Shown here: piece after piece, positions 14,986-15,590 of the stretch
Layout: each line of letters opens with the position of its first letter
How positions within the stretch are numbered: position 1 is the stretch's first letter
From: an uncultured Phascolarctobacterium sp.
Lineage (GTDB): Bacteria > Bacillota > Negativicutes > Acidaminococcales > Acidaminococcaceae
DNA: 15,590 nt
NCBI GenBank assembly: GCA_900553055.1
Contig: USBV01000019.1
Span: 1-15,590 of the forward strand
Reading direction: 5' to 3'
Notes under the pieces: model-generated
Told to the model about the DNA's origin: nothing
The model's input: the letters and a program-made list of their open reading frames with translations, nothing else
Database searches by the model: none
Position numbers and translations under genes: made by a program

Positions 14986-15322
14986 GAAATTCGTAATAAG
15001 CAAGCATCATACTCGCGGTGATTTTTAGAAAGCTTTACTTATGCAACTGTCTCGCACGCTGCAAAGTGCAAAAATGAAGTTGTTCAATTGGTGGCTAGAC
15101 GCAAATTTCGTTGGGTACAATTGTCCTCTGAGGGGGTGCTATTTGTCTCGCAGAAGAATATACTTTCTCGAACCCTTGAGGCCATTGTACCGAGCCACTC
15201 ATTTGCTAAAAATCACAGCTCACCAGCTGCTTACTTATTACTCAATTTCAGTTATTTGATCAACACTTTCACAGGTATACCTTTGAGCGATAACGTCTAT
15301 GCTTATTACGAATTTCATAATG
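14986..15322. repeat. Dispersed intergenic repeat with inverted ends, copy 2
   Basis: The left end (14986-15025: GAAATTCGTAATAAG, spacer, CTCGCGGTGATTTT) is the reverse complement of 88-127 in copy 1 with about three mismatches. The right side contains a degenerate direct copy at 15207-15250 (AAAAATCACAGC, then TTACTTATTAC) and an exact 21-base tail match at 15302-15322. The block therefore has inverted ends around an inner region that also shares CGCACGC/GCA blocks with copy 1. The gap between pth and the deacetylase gene (14949-15314) is essentially this element. Short frames in it lack ribosome sites. Confidence 0.65.
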
Positions 15323-15590
15323 AGTGTTTTTCTAATTCACTTATAGTCACAAACTCATACTTCTCTTCTCGCAGCTGGTCGATGATGAGGCCGACGGCGG
15401 CGACGGTTTGCTCGCGGGGTGCGGCGTTCTTCGGGCTGTCGCCGTCGTGCAGCAGCACGATGGCGCCTGGCTCCGTCGCGAAGCACACGCGGTCAACAAT
15501 GCGCTGCACGCCGGGATTGGTCCAATCCCGGGGGATGACGCTCCAGTTGACTGCCTTGAGGCCTGCGGCCTCTATAGCTCCCATAACCTG
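15315..15590 (-). CDS. Polysaccharide deacetylase (NodB-type), C-terminal part
   Basis: The minus-strand frame is open to the window edge, so the N-terminal and catalytic His/Asp part lies outside. The visible 91 residues match the end of a NodB/CE4 domain: VMGAIEAAGLKAVNWSVIP, RDWTNPG, then PGAIVLLHDGDS (the conserved LLHDG strand with the catalytic-site histidine) and a final helix, IIDQLREEKYEFVTISELE. Such enzymes remove N-acetyl groups from peptidoglycan or exported polysaccharides outside the cytoplasmic membrane. The substrate cannot be told from this fragment. No terminator is obvious downstream; the repeat element starts immediately after the stop. Confidence 0.85.
   Translation of the reverse strand, partial: QVMGAIEAAGLKAVNWSVIPRDWTNPGVQRIVDRVCFATEPGAIVLLHDGDSPKNAAPREQTVAAVGLIIDQLREEKYEFVTISELEKHSL

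Noticed and set aside
15041..15259. 72-codon + strand frame between pth and the deacetylase gene
   Set aside because: It lies within the dispersed repeat, has no ribosome site and no recognisable motif.
1..15590. CRISPR array, tRNA or rRNA genes, integrase or transposase genes
   Set aside because: No regularly spaced direct repeats, tRNA-like cloverleaf or recombinase motifs were found on reading both strands.

Overview
The window looks like chromosomal DNA of a Negativicutes bacterium, a Firmicutes lineage with an outer membrane. The reasoning is that Gram-positive-style RNA switches (a T-box leader and a TPP riboswitch) sit beside a complete ADP-heptose/LPS inner-core locus. The family could be Acidaminococcaceae (Phascolarctobacterium-like), but that is an impression and not a demonstrated assignment.

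Layout. 1-137 is one end of a dispersed repeat. 138-1531 is serC on the minus strand behind a T-box leader that carries two successive antiterminator/terminator modules. 1709-3207 is thiC behind a TPP riboswitch with an intrinsic terminator. 3222-4234 holds a VirK/YbjX (DUF535) gene with its own promoter and terminator. 4248-5221 encodes an exported protein with helical repeats and a glycine-rich segment; it starts with TTG. 5219-5392 is a structured intergenic region ending in a terminator. From about 5410 to 13328 runs one tightly packed + strand operon: an OstA/LptD-like outer-membrane protein, gmhA, hldE, hldD, gmhB, two GT9 heptosyltransferases (waaC-like and waaF-like) and a TOPRIM/DUF3226-like protein. 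13349-14222 contains degraded coding sequence: the C-terminal remnant of a large SMC/ABC-type ATPase with several stops and a frameshift, then a strong terminator and another interrupted short frame. On the minus strand, pth (with a C-terminal extension) occupies 14223-14948. It is followed by a second copy of the repeat (14986-15322) and the C-terminal part of a polysaccharide deacetylase that runs off the window.

How the genes work together. GmhA, HldE, GmhB and HldD convert sedoheptulose 7-phosphate to ADP-L-glycero-D-manno-heptose. The two GT9 enzymes transfer that heptose to the LPS inner core, and the OstA-like protein probably acts in envelope or LPS assembly. As read here, hldE is split by a one-base frameshift inside its kinase domain. 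If real, this would block the heptose pathway; if a sequence error, the operon is intact.

Most notable: the duplicated T-box decision module, the decayed ATPase next to a TOPRIM-like gene (possible remnant of a two-gene system), the inverted-end repeat family, and a shared extended -10 promoter signature (TGNTATAAT).
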